A stretch of DNA of 64,000 nucleotides from Bowmanella yangjiangensis (GCF_017255015.1 NZ_JAFKCS010000007.1:292-64291), one strand, 5' to 3'; positions 47,801-56,156 are shown, counted from the stretch's first letter. Notes: generated by a model from the letters alone, not told the origin. Made by a program: numbers and translations.

Positions 47801-48710
47801 TGCCCAACTGACAGCCGCGCTCAATAGCTATGTGGGCGAGTCGCGTTATGCTTATGTCGATCCCGGCGTAAGCCCGATTGGTAGCGATGAAATTGCTGTA
47901 GGACTACTGTACAAACCCGCGGTGGTTAGCCTGCAAGGAGCAAGCCGTATCAATAACGATGGGGTATTCAGTCGTCCGCCGCTGGCCCAGCGCTTTGCTG
48001 TGGCAGAAAACGGTGCCGAGCTGACCGTGGTGGTGAATCACTTTAAGTCTAAAGGTTGTGGCGGTGCCTCTGGCGCTGACAGCGATCAGGGCGATGGTCA
48101 AAGCTGCTACAACGCCAGACGGGTAGCACAAGCTCAGGCGCTGATCGATTGGTTGGCACAGGATGCCGAACTGAGCGCAAACCCCAATCAACTCGTGATT
48201 GGTGATTTGAATGCCTATGCCAAAGAAGATCCTATCCGCACCTTCACCAGCAGTGGCTTTACCAACCTGGTGGAAACCCATGTGGGCGCCGAAGCCTACT
48301 CATACGCCTTTGGCGGGGAAATGGGGTATCTGGACCACGCTATCGGCAGCGAAGCCTTGGCGGAGCAGGTTGTGGATGTGGTCGAGTGGCATATCAACGC
48401 CGATGAACCTCGTGCGCTGGATTACGACACCCAATACAACCATCCGCAGTTCTATGCGGTCAATCCATACCGTGTATCTGACCATGATCCAGTGCTTGTC
48501 AGCTTAAACCTGCTACCTCCACCTGTACCGGGTGACTTTGATGGTGACGGTGATGTGGATCGTTTGGACTTCACTGGCCTGCTGCGCGCGTTGGCGGCTA
48601 AACAGACCATCGATATGTCTTTTGATTTAAACCAAGACGGTACCGTCAACGTTCGTGACGCACAGTTAATGCGTCAGCTTTGTACACGTACCGGCTGTGC
48701 CACTGAATAA
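44838..48710 (+). CDS. Secreted multidomain nuclease with C-terminal dockerin
   Basis: 1290 residues; AAGGA precedes the ATG. Signal peptide to about 21. Lamin-tail domain (about 25-190). Endonuclease I domain (about 215-475) with NREHVWPNSHGF. Second lamin-tail domain (about 495-640, GLIFSEYVEGAGGNNKAIEL). OB-like region (about 670-890). ExeM/NucH-type exonuclease-endonuclease-phosphatase domain (about 918-1222): SLNVLNFF, GLMEIEND, GDLNAYAKEDPI and SDHDPVLVS. The end holds two calcium-loop repeats, GDFDGDGDVDRLDFTGLL and FDLNQDGTVNVRDAQLMR, which fit a type I dockerin. It should degrade extracellular DNA. The next gene encodes a cohesin-like PEP-CTERM protein. Fusion of two nuclease types in one chain is notable. 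No GlyGly-CTERM tail. Confidence 0.9.
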   Translation: MKTKLTLLSVAILASMQVTAAPADSLILTGVIDGPLTGGIPKAVELYVAKDIDDLSHCGVGFANNGEGTDGQEFTFPAQAVSAGTFLYVASESTGFTSFFGFSPDFTSGFASINGDDAIEVFCDGVVVDSFGDVNVDGSGQAWDYLDGWAYRTANTGPDGANFALANWTFSGTNALDGVANNTSTGSPFPLKSFGPETDPGDGGDTGGDGDIIDGSVCFNCPDLSKIADAALFNDGQYYAPVIAAIGAGSTATEVKPLLTNTISNDHRVLSYAEVWTALTVTDQDPQNSNNVTLLYKGTSLAKSSNGSGSQSSNPDNWNREHVWPNSHGFNSQSFEAYTDIHHLRPTDISVNASRGNLDFDTSDSPLAEAPQNRIDSDSFEPRDAVKGDVARMMLYMDVRYEGADVTPDLQLVDRLTGPGEPALGKLCRLVEWHNADPVDSVEQNRNNAIYEFQGNRNPFIDHPEWVEVLYSTDECDNGGGDNGGGDPQEPTPGEAGLIFSEYVEGAGGNNKAIELFNATGASINLSGYQVLLYANGSTTPGNKLDLQGSLASGATYVIANSGSNAEILAVADTTSTVTFFNGNDVLELRKNGELVDSFGQVGNSSNFAVDVTLVRKPEIVSGDTDSSDTFDYNQEWINLGTNVFTNLGSHNGDIGGEPGNDIGLCGEDATLISAIQGSGAASPMVDQNKVIEGVVTNTVPNLRGYFVQEESSQWDNDNTTSEGIFVYQGTDTNLPAVGSLVRVKGNVTEFYTRTQLAADVQPLDCGTAAVEPVTISLPFASAEQPESFEGMLVNFSHVLTVNDNFNLGRYGDVGLGNGRNYIPTNLHAPGTPEAIALADQNKRNRIILDDTISAQNPNPVVYPTGGLSAQNTLRTGDTVTALLGNLDYSFNAYRVVPAQEPTFVHSNARTASPELTRGNVTVASLNVLNFFNGDGQGNGFPTARGADDLNEYQRQLDKLVQALAAMDADVIGLMEIENDGYGQNSAIAQLTAALNSYVGESRYAYVDPGVSPIGSDEIAVGLLYKPAVVSLQGASRINNDGVFSRPPLAQRFAVAENGAELTVVVNHFKSKGCGGASGADSDQGDGQSCYNARRVAQAQALIDWLAQDAELSANPNQLVIGDLNAYAKEDPIRTFTSSGFTNLVETHVGAEAYSYAFGGEMGYLDHAIGSEALAEQVVDVVEWHINADEPRALDYDTQYNHPQFYAVNPYRVSDHDPVLVSLNLLPPPVPGDFDGDGDVDRLDFTGLLRALAAKQTIDMSFDLNQDGTVNVRDAQLMRQLCTRTGCATE

Positions 48711-48727
48711 TATTTAAGGAGTGAAAA

Positions 48728-49282
48728 ATGAAAAAGTTAATTACCTTATTTGCATTACTGACAAGCATCAACCTACAAGCGGCCATCATTAACGTAGAAA
48801 CTGATCAAGGCAACTACCAGGTGGGCGATGAGGTGACCGTTACAATCACAGGCCAGAATTTGGCGGAGATTACCGCTTTCCAGTTCGATTTGTTGTTTGA
48901 CAATACCGCCTTTGCCTATATGTCAACCTTTAGCTCTGATCTGGGTGATGCGTTCTCCTGGCCTTGGATGCTGACCGACGAAGCCAATGCACTTGGGCGA
49001 GGTCTGGCATTTGTCGATTGGGACTTTATGGGTATCGGTACGGATGCTGTGCTGACCATTGCCAAGTTCAGTTTTACAGCAGTTAAGTCTGGCGTGTTTG
49101 GATTCGGTGTCGGTGGACCTGATGCGGTGTTTGGTGATCTGAACGGCCAGGACGTGCAGGCGAGTTTTGCATCGCTGTCCAGTGTCAATGTGGCCGACGC
49201 CAGTGCAGTGCCAGAGCCAAGTGCATTAGCGCTGATGTTACTGGCGCTGGTTGGTTGGGCCGGTGTTCGCCGCCGTGCTTAA
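48728..49282 (+). CDS. Cohesin-like PEP-CTERM protein
   Basis: 184 residues, AAGGAG site, 17 bp after the nuclease. Signal peptide ends LQAA. Residues about 20-158 look like a cohesin fold: YQVGDEVTVTITGQNLAEI, AFQFDLLFDNTAFAY, ILTI-type strands (VLTIAKFSFTAVKSG). The tail is PEP-CTERM: VPEPSA, hydrophobic helix LALMLLALVGWAG, then VRRRA. An exosortase would place it at the surface. Paired with a dockerin-bearing nuclease it suggests a docking partner. Cohesin assignment is by pattern, not by search. Confidence 0.8.
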   Translation: MKKLITLFALLTSINLQAAIINVETDQGNYQVGDEVTVTITGQNLAEITAFQFDLLFDNTAFAYMSTFSSDLGDAFSWPWMLTDEANALGRGLAFVDWDFMGIGTDAVLTIAKFSFTAVKSGVFGFGVGGPDAVFGDLNGQDVQASFASLSSVNVADASAVPEPSALALMLLALVGWAGVRRRA

Positions 49283-49305
49283 AGTACTGCACTGAAAATA
49301 ATGTA

Positions 49306-49329
49306 AACCCCGCTTAGGCGGGGTTTTTT
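49306..49329 (+). terminator. Rho-independent terminator of the nuclease operon
   Basis: AACCCCGC-TTAG-GCGGGGTT followed by T6. It overlaps the last codons of the convergent YeiB-type gene. Confidence 0.88.
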
Positions 49330-50420
49330 GTGTTTGCCTTGGACAAGCTGCGCAACAATAGTCGGAACAACCATTCAAGTGGGCCTCGTTCAAACAAGCT
49401 CAGGCAGATGACACTGAGCACTATCGCAAACAGGCTGAATACACCTGCTGCCAGCAGCGCCATTTCAATAGTTTGATTACCCAGCATTCCTAGCGCTTCC
49501 AGAGTACCCATACCAAGGATGACATGAGCGACATACAAACTTAGCGCCATTTGTCCGGTTTTGATTAGAGGCGAACACAGGCGCGGTGCGCTATTGGCAA
49601 CATATTGGCAAAGGCAGATAACAACCAGCGCGCTGCCACTGGCTGATAGCATGTACAAAGGCATGGGGGGGATCATATCGGTACTGACTAATATGCTTGC
49701 CTCGGCGAGCTCGACAGGATCGCTAATGACAGATGCCAGTAGCTGGCTACCCAGCCAGGACAAGCCTTCAGCAATAAGCCATAAACTCACGCCAAGTAGC
49801 AGCAATACTCTTTGGGTAGCAGGTTTGTACCACGACCTTCTGCCCAGCCACAACCCGAAGAGTAAAAATGCCAGCCACGGAATAACAGGGTGAAAACCGT
49901 TAAACAGAATACGCCGCCAAAGCCCATCCAGGCTCCACATATTATGATAGGTGAGGGTCGTCCAATCCCAGTGGCGGTCATAGTCCACCAGCAGCAACAT
50001 CAAAGGAAATAGCAGCATCAGGGCAATGGCCAGTTGCAGCAGGCGCCGATCCGGGACGAAACAAACCAATGCGGCCAGCATAAAATAGCAGCCGTAGAAA
50101 TGCAGAATATCCGCTGGCCAAATAGTGATATACGCCAGACCTATGCCAAGTAACAGCACACCCCGGGTGAAGATATCTGTTTGCACTTGTCTGCGCTGAG
50201 ACAAGGACCCGTTTTGCTGCGCTTTAGCGCTGATTAGGGCAATGCCGATACCTGCCAGAATGACAAACAGCGCAGCTGCTCTGCCTTCCAATAGGCTGGT
50301 AAGATAAAGCCAATGAGCTTGGCCTTGTTCAGCTCCCATCACCAGTTTGAAGTTCACTATCACCATACCAAACAGGGCAAGGGCCCTGGCGAGGTCAAAT
50401 CCCTGGTTTCTGCTTAGCAT
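49314..50420 (-). CDS. YeiB/DUF418-like membrane protein
   Basis: 368 residues, about ten membrane helices. The N-terminus NQGFDLARALALFGMVIVNF and LLEGRAAALFVILAGIG match the family seen also at 1860-3290, as do the C-terminal GQMALSLYVAHVILG and FERGPLEWLFRLLL. It is shorter than the first copy and lacks its charged insert. Function unknown. Confidence 0.82.
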   Translation of the reverse strand: MLSRNQGFDLARALALFGMVIVNFKLVMGAEQGQAHWLYLTSLLEGRAAALFVILAGIGIALISAKAQQNGSLSQRRQVQTDIFTRGVLLLGIGLAYITIWPADILHFYGCYFMLAALVCFVPDRRLLQLAIALMLLFPLMLLLVDYDRHWDWTTLTYHNMWSLDGLWRRILFNGFHPVIPWLAFLLFGLWLGRRSWYKPATQRVLLLLGVSLWLIAEGLSWLGSQLLASVISDPVELAEASILVSTDMIPPMPLYMLSASGSALVVICLCQYVANSAPRLCSPLIKTGQMALSLYVAHVILGMGTLEALGMLGNQTIEMALLAAGVFSLFAIVLSVICLSLFERGPLEWLFRLLLRSLSKANTKNPA

Positions 50421-50509
50421 TTATCTCCTCCCTGTAAATTTTTGCTACAGATTAACGCTAGCCAACAGATTTGGCGGTAAATTAAATGTAAAACACTGTA
50501 TGTTGATGC

Positions 50510-50836
50510 CTACTTTTTCCACTTTTCCTTGGATTTGAGAAGCCTTAAGTAAGCGATAGTGGGATATTGTGCCATTTGATTATTGATGGTGTCGTTTTTA
50601 ACAAAATACCCAAAGGCGTTTTTAGAACTGACAGTCGTTTTGCTGAACTGGCTGAGATCATCCGGCAAACGTTTTATTTTAAAACTGTATATGGTTCTGA
50701 CGTCTGATGAGGTAGGCCACCAGGCAGCCAGAGTCGCATTGAGATGATCCCAGTAGGTGGGCTCTGCCATGCACACGGCCACCACCCTATGTCCGTGAGC
50801 AAGTGCTTCACGTAATGCCTGAAAAACGGTTTGCTC
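50510..50836 (-). pseudogene. Probable 5'-truncated gene remnant
   Basis: An open frame of about 109 codons whose only nearby start is a TTG at 50839, with no ribosome-binding site; a TAG lies 6 codons upstream. The protein starts abruptly in what looks like the middle of a fold (VFQALREALAHGHRVVAVCMAEP, WPTSSDVRTIYSFKIKRLPDDL). I do not recognise it. It abuts a 300-bp region without genes that may carry an intron scar. It could instead be an intact small gene. Confidence 0.35.
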
Positions 50837-51100
50837 CAAAGTGTAACTAACCGACTAGAAATATCCTGCTGTCATTTTCTTTAACTAAGGGCTTGCTATG
50901 CTTTAAGCACTCAAGGGGCTGGCTGTGTAATCTCATGGGGATCCTAAACGAGGGGCGAGAGTCAAACCTTCTGCGCTGTGGTGATGCCCTCAGGCTATTT
51001 CCATAATCTGCAATTTCATTGGCAAGCTATTGAATTTGCTAACGTAAATCGGTACTGTCGGGCAAACTGAAGCTCCGGCACAGTGTACCTTTCAATTAAT

Positions 51101-51118
51101 GAGCCGGACGTACGGCTC
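51101..51118 (+). other. Possible group II intron domain V remnant
   Basis: GAGCCGGACGTACGGCTC forms a 6-bp hairpin with a GACGTA loop. ACGTACGG next to GAGCCG recalls the two sides of intron domain V, but the central stem-loop is missing, so it could only be a dead scar. It may equally be an ordinary leader hairpin of the gene at 51139. Confidence 0.25.
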
Positions 51119-51138
51119 TGTTTTCGCGAGACAGGACT

Positions 51139-53046
51139 ATGGCATACGATTTTGGCGCCAATACGCTGGGGATAAAGAACCCCTTTAAGTTTGAAGGTTT
51201 CACCAAGTTAATCGGTGGAATACTTATCTGTATGCTGGCCATCGTGCCACTGTTGGGGATCAGTGAAGCGCTTAAACTGGACATGATTAAAGCCTGGTTG
51301 AATGCAGGTTTAGGTCTGGTGCTGTTGATATGGGGTTTGCAGCAGGCTGGTGTTGGTCTGTTTCAGATGTTTAAGTATTTTGTCGGCCGTTCGGTACCGA
51401 CCTCATTGGCGCAAAACTTTAATCCCAGCGAGCGCGAAAATGCTCAGGAAGAACGTGCATTTACCGAGTACCGTGCCGAAGAGCTTGAATCCATGCTGAT
51501 GGGGCGTAAAAACTCCACCTTTAAGGAGCCGCTGGGCTGGACCGCCAGGTTGATCCATACCTTACTGCCCAAGCTCATTTTTACCCCATACCCCATTCGC
51601 AACTTCGTACAGGAGTTAGGTGGCCTGGTGGTAACCAGTGTGATGGCGCTGGTGGTATTTGCCGTGGCTTACTTTGTTTCCGTATCAGGCCTGGTTGGTG
51701 AGGCCGGCATTTTGATTACGCCTGTGCTGTCAGTTTTGCTGCTGCTTTATCTGATTATGGCCTGGCGCAGCATGGCGGCATCTCTGGTATCCGCGCGTAA
51801 CCGCAAGCTGCACAGTAAAAATGCCACCAGTATTGCCAAGCTGTTGGTGATCGCCATTGTCGTGCCTGTAGGCCTTGGCTATCTCTATTCGCAGTTTAAC
51901 GCTTCTACCCGCGGCGATCTGAAGCTGTGGTTTGACAATGTGATTGTATTCAGTGCCTGGGGCAACCTGGCGCTGCTGTTTGTGGTGAGCCTGGCGGTGA
52001 TTGCCGTATCTGCACTGATGATTAAAGAGCGTTTCGCCTTGGCTCAGCCCAAAACCGAAGTGGCGGAGTTCCGTGAGAATATGCAGGAGTCGGTGCACCC
52101 GAACGAAATCTTTATCAACATTGAAAATATTGTGTTGGCTAATCGCCGTTATAAAGAGATCCCCAACCGTATTTATCAGGGATTTGAGCCTGTATTGCAG
52201 GAGCAAAGCCAGGGCAAGGGCAACTTCAAAGGGCAACTTTTGATTGAAACGCAACCCGAAGTGCATGAAATGGACTACAGCGCGACCTTTAAGCGTTTCC
52301 GTTTGCTGTCCACCATAGTGGGGCAAGCTTTGTTAGTTGCCGCCGCAGTATTGTTTTATTTTCTGGTAGGCAGCGCGTACGACATTTATGCTTTTGCCAG
52401 CGAACGCATGGCGGGACTGGGTCGTATGTCAGACAGCCAGGCAATGGCGCTTTTGTCAGAGTTAGGCGCATTATCCTCTGCGGCAATTGTGTTGTTCTTC
52501 AGCTGGCAGACCCTATTGGCCGGTGGTCGTATTTTGGAACGTGGTACCCATTTGTTCTGGTCGGAAATGCAGTTTTCCAGCTTGCTGATGTGGATGAAAA
52601 CCGAAGGCACCTACACGGAAAGTAAGATTTCCACAGGTATGGCGATTCATGACTCCACCCGTTCTGAGAACGTGGTGGTCAGAAGCTCCATTACCCCTTG
52701 GATTATTACCTCCAGGATCACTACCTCGACCTTTGCCACCAGTGGTACCCGCAATCTGGAAATGCCTCGCTACGTACTGAGCTTGTCCAGAAATAGCGAG
52801 GAGTTGGATACTATTGTCAGAGAAATCAAAGGCTTCCTGCGTGGCCGCGAAGCCATAGCCTCTATTACCAATGAAAAAGATTTGCACAATGCCGAGACCA
52901 TTTATCAAGTCAATCAGGCATCCCGTGCACCCATGCTGGATAACGAACAACAACAAAAACTGGAAGAAGCGGGGGCTGCCAGGCGCATTGAAGAGGGCGC
53001 AGGGCAGGATGGTCAGGACGCTAACGACGTAGACAAACCAAACTAA
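51139..53046 (+). CDS. Uncharacterised large membrane protein
   Basis: 635 residues. Hydrophobic helices lie near residues 24-42, 50-72, 160-182, 186-208, 232-252, 270-292, 393-413 and 440-460. Between them are two hydrophilic regions, and the last 170 residues are soluble and charged, including TRSENVVVRSSITPWIITSR and a Q/E-rich end. I do not recognise the family. A strong terminator follows. No partner gene is adjacent, metY being separately initiated. Confidence 0.75.
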   Translation: MAYDFGANTLGIKNPFKFEGFTKLIGGILICMLAIVPLLGISEALKLDMIKAWLNAGLGLVLLIWGLQQAGVGLFQMFKYFVGRSVPTSLAQNFNPSERENAQEERAFTEYRAEELESMLMGRKNSTFKEPLGWTARLIHTLLPKLIFTPYPIRNFVQELGGLVVTSVMALVVFAVAYFVSVSGLVGEAGILITPVLSVLLLLYLIMAWRSMAASLVSARNRKLHSKNATSIAKLLVIAIVVPVGLGYLYSQFNASTRGDLKLWFDNVIVFSAWGNLALLFVVSLAVIAVSALMIKERFALAQPKTEVAEFRENMQESVHPNEIFINIENIVLANRRYKEIPNRIYQGFEPVLQEQSQGKGNFKGQLLIETQPEVHEMDYSATFKRFRLLSTIVGQALLVAAAVLFYFLVGSAYDIYAFASERMAGLGRMSDSQAMALLSELGALSSAAIVLFFSWQTLLAGGRILERGTHLFWSEMQFSSLLMWMKTEGTYTESKISTGMAIHDSTRSENVVVRSSITPWIITSRITTSTFATSGTRNLEMPRYVLSLSRNSEELDTIVREIKGFLRGREAIASITNEKDLHNAETIYQVNQASRAPMLDNEQQQKLEEAGAARRIEEGAGQDGQDANDVDKPN

Positions 53047-53052
53047 CCCGAC

Positions 53053-53090
53053 AAGGCGGTACGAATAATTCGACCGCCTTTTATTTTTTT
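53053..53090 (+). terminator. Rho-independent terminator
   Basis: AAGGCGGT and ACCGCCTT arms with an inner GAAT/ATTC pair, followed by TTATTTTTTT. Confidence 0.85.
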
Positions 53091-53113
53091 ACCCTCTCTA
53101 CAAGGAGTTGAGC

Positions 53114-54391
53114 ATGAAGCTGGAATCCCTGGCGCTGCATCACGGCTATGAATCAGAGGCAACCACAAAAGCGGCTGCCGTACCTATTTATCAAACCACC
53201 TCATACACTTTTGACAGCACTCAGCATGGGGCTGATTTGTTCGATTTAAAAGTGCAGGGGAATATCTATACCCGCATTATGAATCCGACCACCGCGGTGC
53301 TGGAACAGCGCGTTGCGGCCATGGAAGGGGGCATTGGTGGTTTGGCACTGGCCTCAGGCATGGCGGCTATTACCTATGCCATACAGTGTTTGTGTGAGGT
53401 GGGCAGCAATATTGTCAGCACCAGCCAACTCTACGGTGGCACCTACAATCTGTTTGCCCATACCTTCCCGCGTCAGGGTATCGAAGTACGTATGTGCTCT
53501 CACGACGACTACCAGGCCTTTGAAGACGCCATTGACGAAAACACCAAAGCGCTGTTTTGTGAGTCTATCGGTAACCCGGCCGGTAACGTAGTGGATATAC
53601 AGAAACTGGCTGAAATCGGCCTTCGTCATGGTGTGCCGCTGATTGTGGACAACACGGTGGCCACGCCATATTTGTGCCGTCCCATTGAGCAGGGTGCCGC
53701 TATTGTGGTGCATTCCCTGACCAAATACATTGGCGGGCACGGTGTGGCCGTGGGCGGCATCATTGTTGACTCAGGTAAGTTTGATTGGGCCGCCAACAAA
53801 GCGCGTTTCCCACTATTGAACCAACCAGACCCTTCTTATCACGGTGTGGTGTATACCGAAGCGCTGGGGCCGGCCGCTTACATTGGCCGTTGCCGCGTGG
53901 TGCCGCTGCGTAATACTGGTGCGGCCATTTCGCCTTTCAATGCTTTCCAAATTCTGCAGGGGCTGGAAACCCTGGGCCTGCGTATGGAGCGTCATTGTGA
54001 CAACGCCATGCAACTGGCGCGTTATCTGTCTGATCATCCACAGGTATCCTGGGTTAACTATGCCGGTTTAAGCGACAGCCCATATCAGGCAAGCTGCCAG
54101 AAAATCACTGGGGGTAAAGCCTCTGGTATTCTGAGCTTCGGTATCAAAGGCGGTAAAGAAGCCGGTGGGCGTTTTATCGATGCACTGCAAATGATCCTGC
54201 GCCTGGTTAATATTGGTGATGCCAAGTCTCTGGCTTGTCACCCAGCCTCTACCACTCACCGCCAGTTGAATGACGAGGAACTGAAAAAGGCCGGGGTCAG
54301 TGCCGACCTTATCCGTATTTCAGTGGGGATCGAGCATATCGACGATATTATTGCCGATGTAGCCCAGGCACTGGATGCGGTGGGTAAATAG
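53114..54391 (+). CDS. metY: O-acetylhomoserine sulfhydrylase-type PLP enzyme
   Basis: 425 residues, AAGGAG 7 nt before the ATG; a TTG at 53108 is in frame but overlaps that site. The Cys/Met-metabolism PLP fold is clear: PIYQTTSYTFDST, PTTAVLEQRVAAMEGG, LFCESIGNPAGNV, and the PLP lysine in VVHSLTKYIGGHGVAVGG. MetY makes homocysteine directly from O-acetylhomoserine and sulfide. It is followed at 2 bp by an alpha/beta hydrolase gene, possibly co-transcribed. Confidence 0.92.
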   Translation: MKLESLALHHGYESEATTKAAAVPIYQTTSYTFDSTQHGADLFDLKVQGNIYTRIMNPTTAVLEQRVAAMEGGIGGLALASGMAAITYAIQCLCEVGSNIVSTSQLYGGTYNLFAHTFPRQGIEVRMCSHDDYQAFEDAIDENTKALFCESIGNPAGNVVDIQKLAEIGLRHGVPLIVDNTVATPYLCRPIEQGAAIVVHSLTKYIGGHGVAVGGIIVDSGKFDWAANKARFPLLNQPDPSYHGVVYTEALGPAAYIGRCRVVPLRNTGAAISPFNAFQILQGLETLGLRMERHCDNAMQLARYLSDHPQVSWVNYAGLSDSPYQASCQKITGGKASGILSFGIKGGKEAGGRFIDALQMILRLVNIGDAKSLACHPASTTHRQLNDEELKKAGVSADLIRISVGIEHIDDIIADVAQALDAVGK

Positions 54392-54393
54392 CA

Positions 54394-55167
54394 GTGAGTT
54401 ATGCACAGAACCAGGCTGGCCGTTATTTGGAGGTTGACGGCTGCCGGATTTATTATGAGCTGGCAGGTAACCCGCAGGGTAAAGCCTTGCTTATATTGCA
54501 CGGTGGTTTGGGATCCAGTCGGGAAATGGCCTGCCTGCAGGCCCATATTCCCGCTGACTACCAACTGATCTGCATGGACTTTCGTGGTCATGGTCGTTCC
54601 ACCCTGGGGCAACAACCGCTGAGCTATGCCCGTTATCAACAGGACATAGAAGCTTTACTCAATCATCTTGGTGTTGAGCAATATTCGGTGCTGGGCTTTA
54701 GCGACGGCGGTATTGTGGCCTATCGTCTGGCTGCTTACCATCCCGGCAGGGTCGCGCGACTGATTGCTATCGGCGCGCAGTGGCGGCTTTTGCCAGACGA
54801 TCCGTCAATTGAGATCCTTAAGGGCTTAAACGCGGATTTCTGGCGTCAACGCTTCGCAGGCGATGTAACCTGGTACCAAAGCGCTAACCCAGAACCTCAC
54901 TTTGATTTGTTGGTGGACAGGGTCAAGGCGGTCTGGCTGGATAGCGCTGAATCCGGTTACCCCAATAAATTGGTGGAGCAGGTGAGCTGTCCGGTTCTGC
55001 AGATCCGCGGTGACAAGGATTTTTTGTTTTCGCTGCATGAAGCCTGCGCGTTGGCAGAGCGGCTGCAGCAGAGCGATTTGTGCAATGTACCCTTTGCCAG
55101 CCATGCCGTGCATCAGGAAGCGCAAGACATAGTGGGGCCTGTAGTAAAACGCTTTTTGCTTACTTAA
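54394..55167 (+). CDS. Alpha/beta hydrolase
   Basis: 257 residues, GTG start 2 bp after metY. Oxyanion HGG in LLILHGGLGSSREM, nucleophile elbow VLGFSDGGIVAYRLA (Ser in FSDGG), late aspartate in IRGDKDFLF and histidine in ASHAVHQE. It is a soluble esterase or peptidase-like enzyme. Co-transcription with metY is suggested by spacing only; a metabolic link is unknown. Confidence 0.85.
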   Translation: MSYAQNQAGRYLEVDGCRIYYELAGNPQGKALLILHGGLGSSREMACLQAHIPADYQLICMDFRGHGRSTLGQQPLSYARYQQDIEALLNHLGVEQYSVLGFSDGGIVAYRLAAYHPGRVARLIAIGAQWRLLPDDPSIEILKGLNADFWRQRFAGDVTWYQSANPEPHFDLLVDRVKAVWLDSAESGYPNKLVEQVSCPVLQIRGDKDFLFSLHEACALAERLQQSDLCNVPFASHAVHQEAQDIVGPVVKRFLLT

Positions 55168-55580
55168 CCTATGTCGGCAGAGATTTTTTCGACCCTCACA
55201 GTACGACTAAACCAGTGTGTTTTAGGGTAGTCGATGGTCAAATTAAAACGTTCTTTTTGATTAAAAACCAGTTGGAACTGATTTGCCGTGGTTTCGCTGA
55301 TACTGCTTAGTAGATAGTTGTTGAGAAAGGGCGTGAAACTATAAGTGCCAACCACTTTAAGTCTGTGACTTATCACAATCACCTCGTAGCCTTCCTCAAA
55401 GGGGCAATCCCAGTTAACCAGTAACAAATAGTAGTCTTTTAGCGCGAATTGCCCCTCGATTACATAGCCTGGAATGCGTATTCCCAGACTCTGCCCCTTG
55501 TAATACAGCACGGAGCTTAAAGGCCACTCATGGTAGTGGCCTTGATGCTGCTGCAGAGAGAATAAATTTATGGCTAACAT
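55164..55580 (-). CDS. Uncharacterised protein
   Basis: 138 residues, beta-rich, with no signal peptide or membrane helix and no motif I recognise (WPLSSVLYYKGQSLGIRIPG, NWDCPFEEGYEVIVISHRL). Its stop overlaps the convergent hydrolase by 4 bp. It lies 6 bp downstream of the TetR gene on the same strand, so the two are probably one operon. Confidence 0.6.
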   Translation of the reverse strand: MLAINLFSLQQHQGHYHEWPLSSVLYYKGQSLGIRIPGYVIEGQFALKDYYLLLVNWDCPFEEGYEVIVISHRLKVVGTYSFTPFLNNYLLSSISETTANQFQLVFNQKERFNLTIDYPKTHWFSRTVRVEKISADIG

Positions 55581-55586
55581 CTTTGG

Positions 55587-56108
55587 TTACAGCGCTATTA
55601 AGGCCAGCTTATCACGCAGATTGTTGAGCATTGTTTGCTGATTTTGCTTGCCATGCAAACCGTCTAGCAGGGTCATAAAGTAGCAGTCCATCAGCAAATT
55701 GGCAGCAATGGCATTGTAGTGGCTGCGGGAAAACAGGGTATGTTTAAAGTCTTCCAGTTCCGCTTCCAGATCATCCCATTGCCAGATAAGTTCTCTGAAT
55801 AGCTCGCGGCTGAGTTCTCTTTGTTCAAGGTAAAACTGATATAGGTGGCTGGCATAGTGCAGCAGTCTGTTTTTAGGGTTATCCAGTTTGTCAGTCTGAC
55901 TGGCACATGCCAGGGTTTCATCCAGCTTATCCTGTAAACCTTCTTTCAATAAATCCAGCTTAGTGGGGAAGTGGGAGAACACAGTACCCGTTGCTACCTG
56001 TGCGGCTATGGCTATCTGCCTGGTGCTGGTTTGCGCATAGCCTTGGTCCGCAAAAAGCTGCCAGGCGGCAACCAAAATTTGCTTACGAGTTTGCTGCTTC
56101 TTGTCCAT
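55587..56108 (-). CDS. TetR-family transcriptional regulator
   Basis: 173 residues. GGAAG precedes the ATG at 56108; an in-frame start at 56144 would add 12 residues. The HTH is at about residues 8-50 (KQILVAAWQLFADQGYAQTS, IAIAAQVATGTVFSHFPTKLDLL). The ligand domain is unassigned. Twin palindromes 49-85 bp upstream, between it and a divergent operon, are the likely operators, so it probably represses both itself and that operon. Confidence 0.9.
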   Translation of the reverse strand: MDKKQQTRKQILVAAWQLFADQGYAQTSTRQIAIAAQVATGTVFSHFPTKLDLLKEGLQDKLDETLACASQTDKLDNPKNRLLHYASHLYQFYLEQRELSRELFRELIWQWDDLEAELEDFKHTLFSRSHYNAIAANLLMDCYFMTLLDGLHGKQNQQTMLNNLRDKLALIAL

Positions 56109-56156
56109 TTTTTCTTCCAGATTGCCGCCAGGTATTTTGCACATTCTAGTTGAAAA

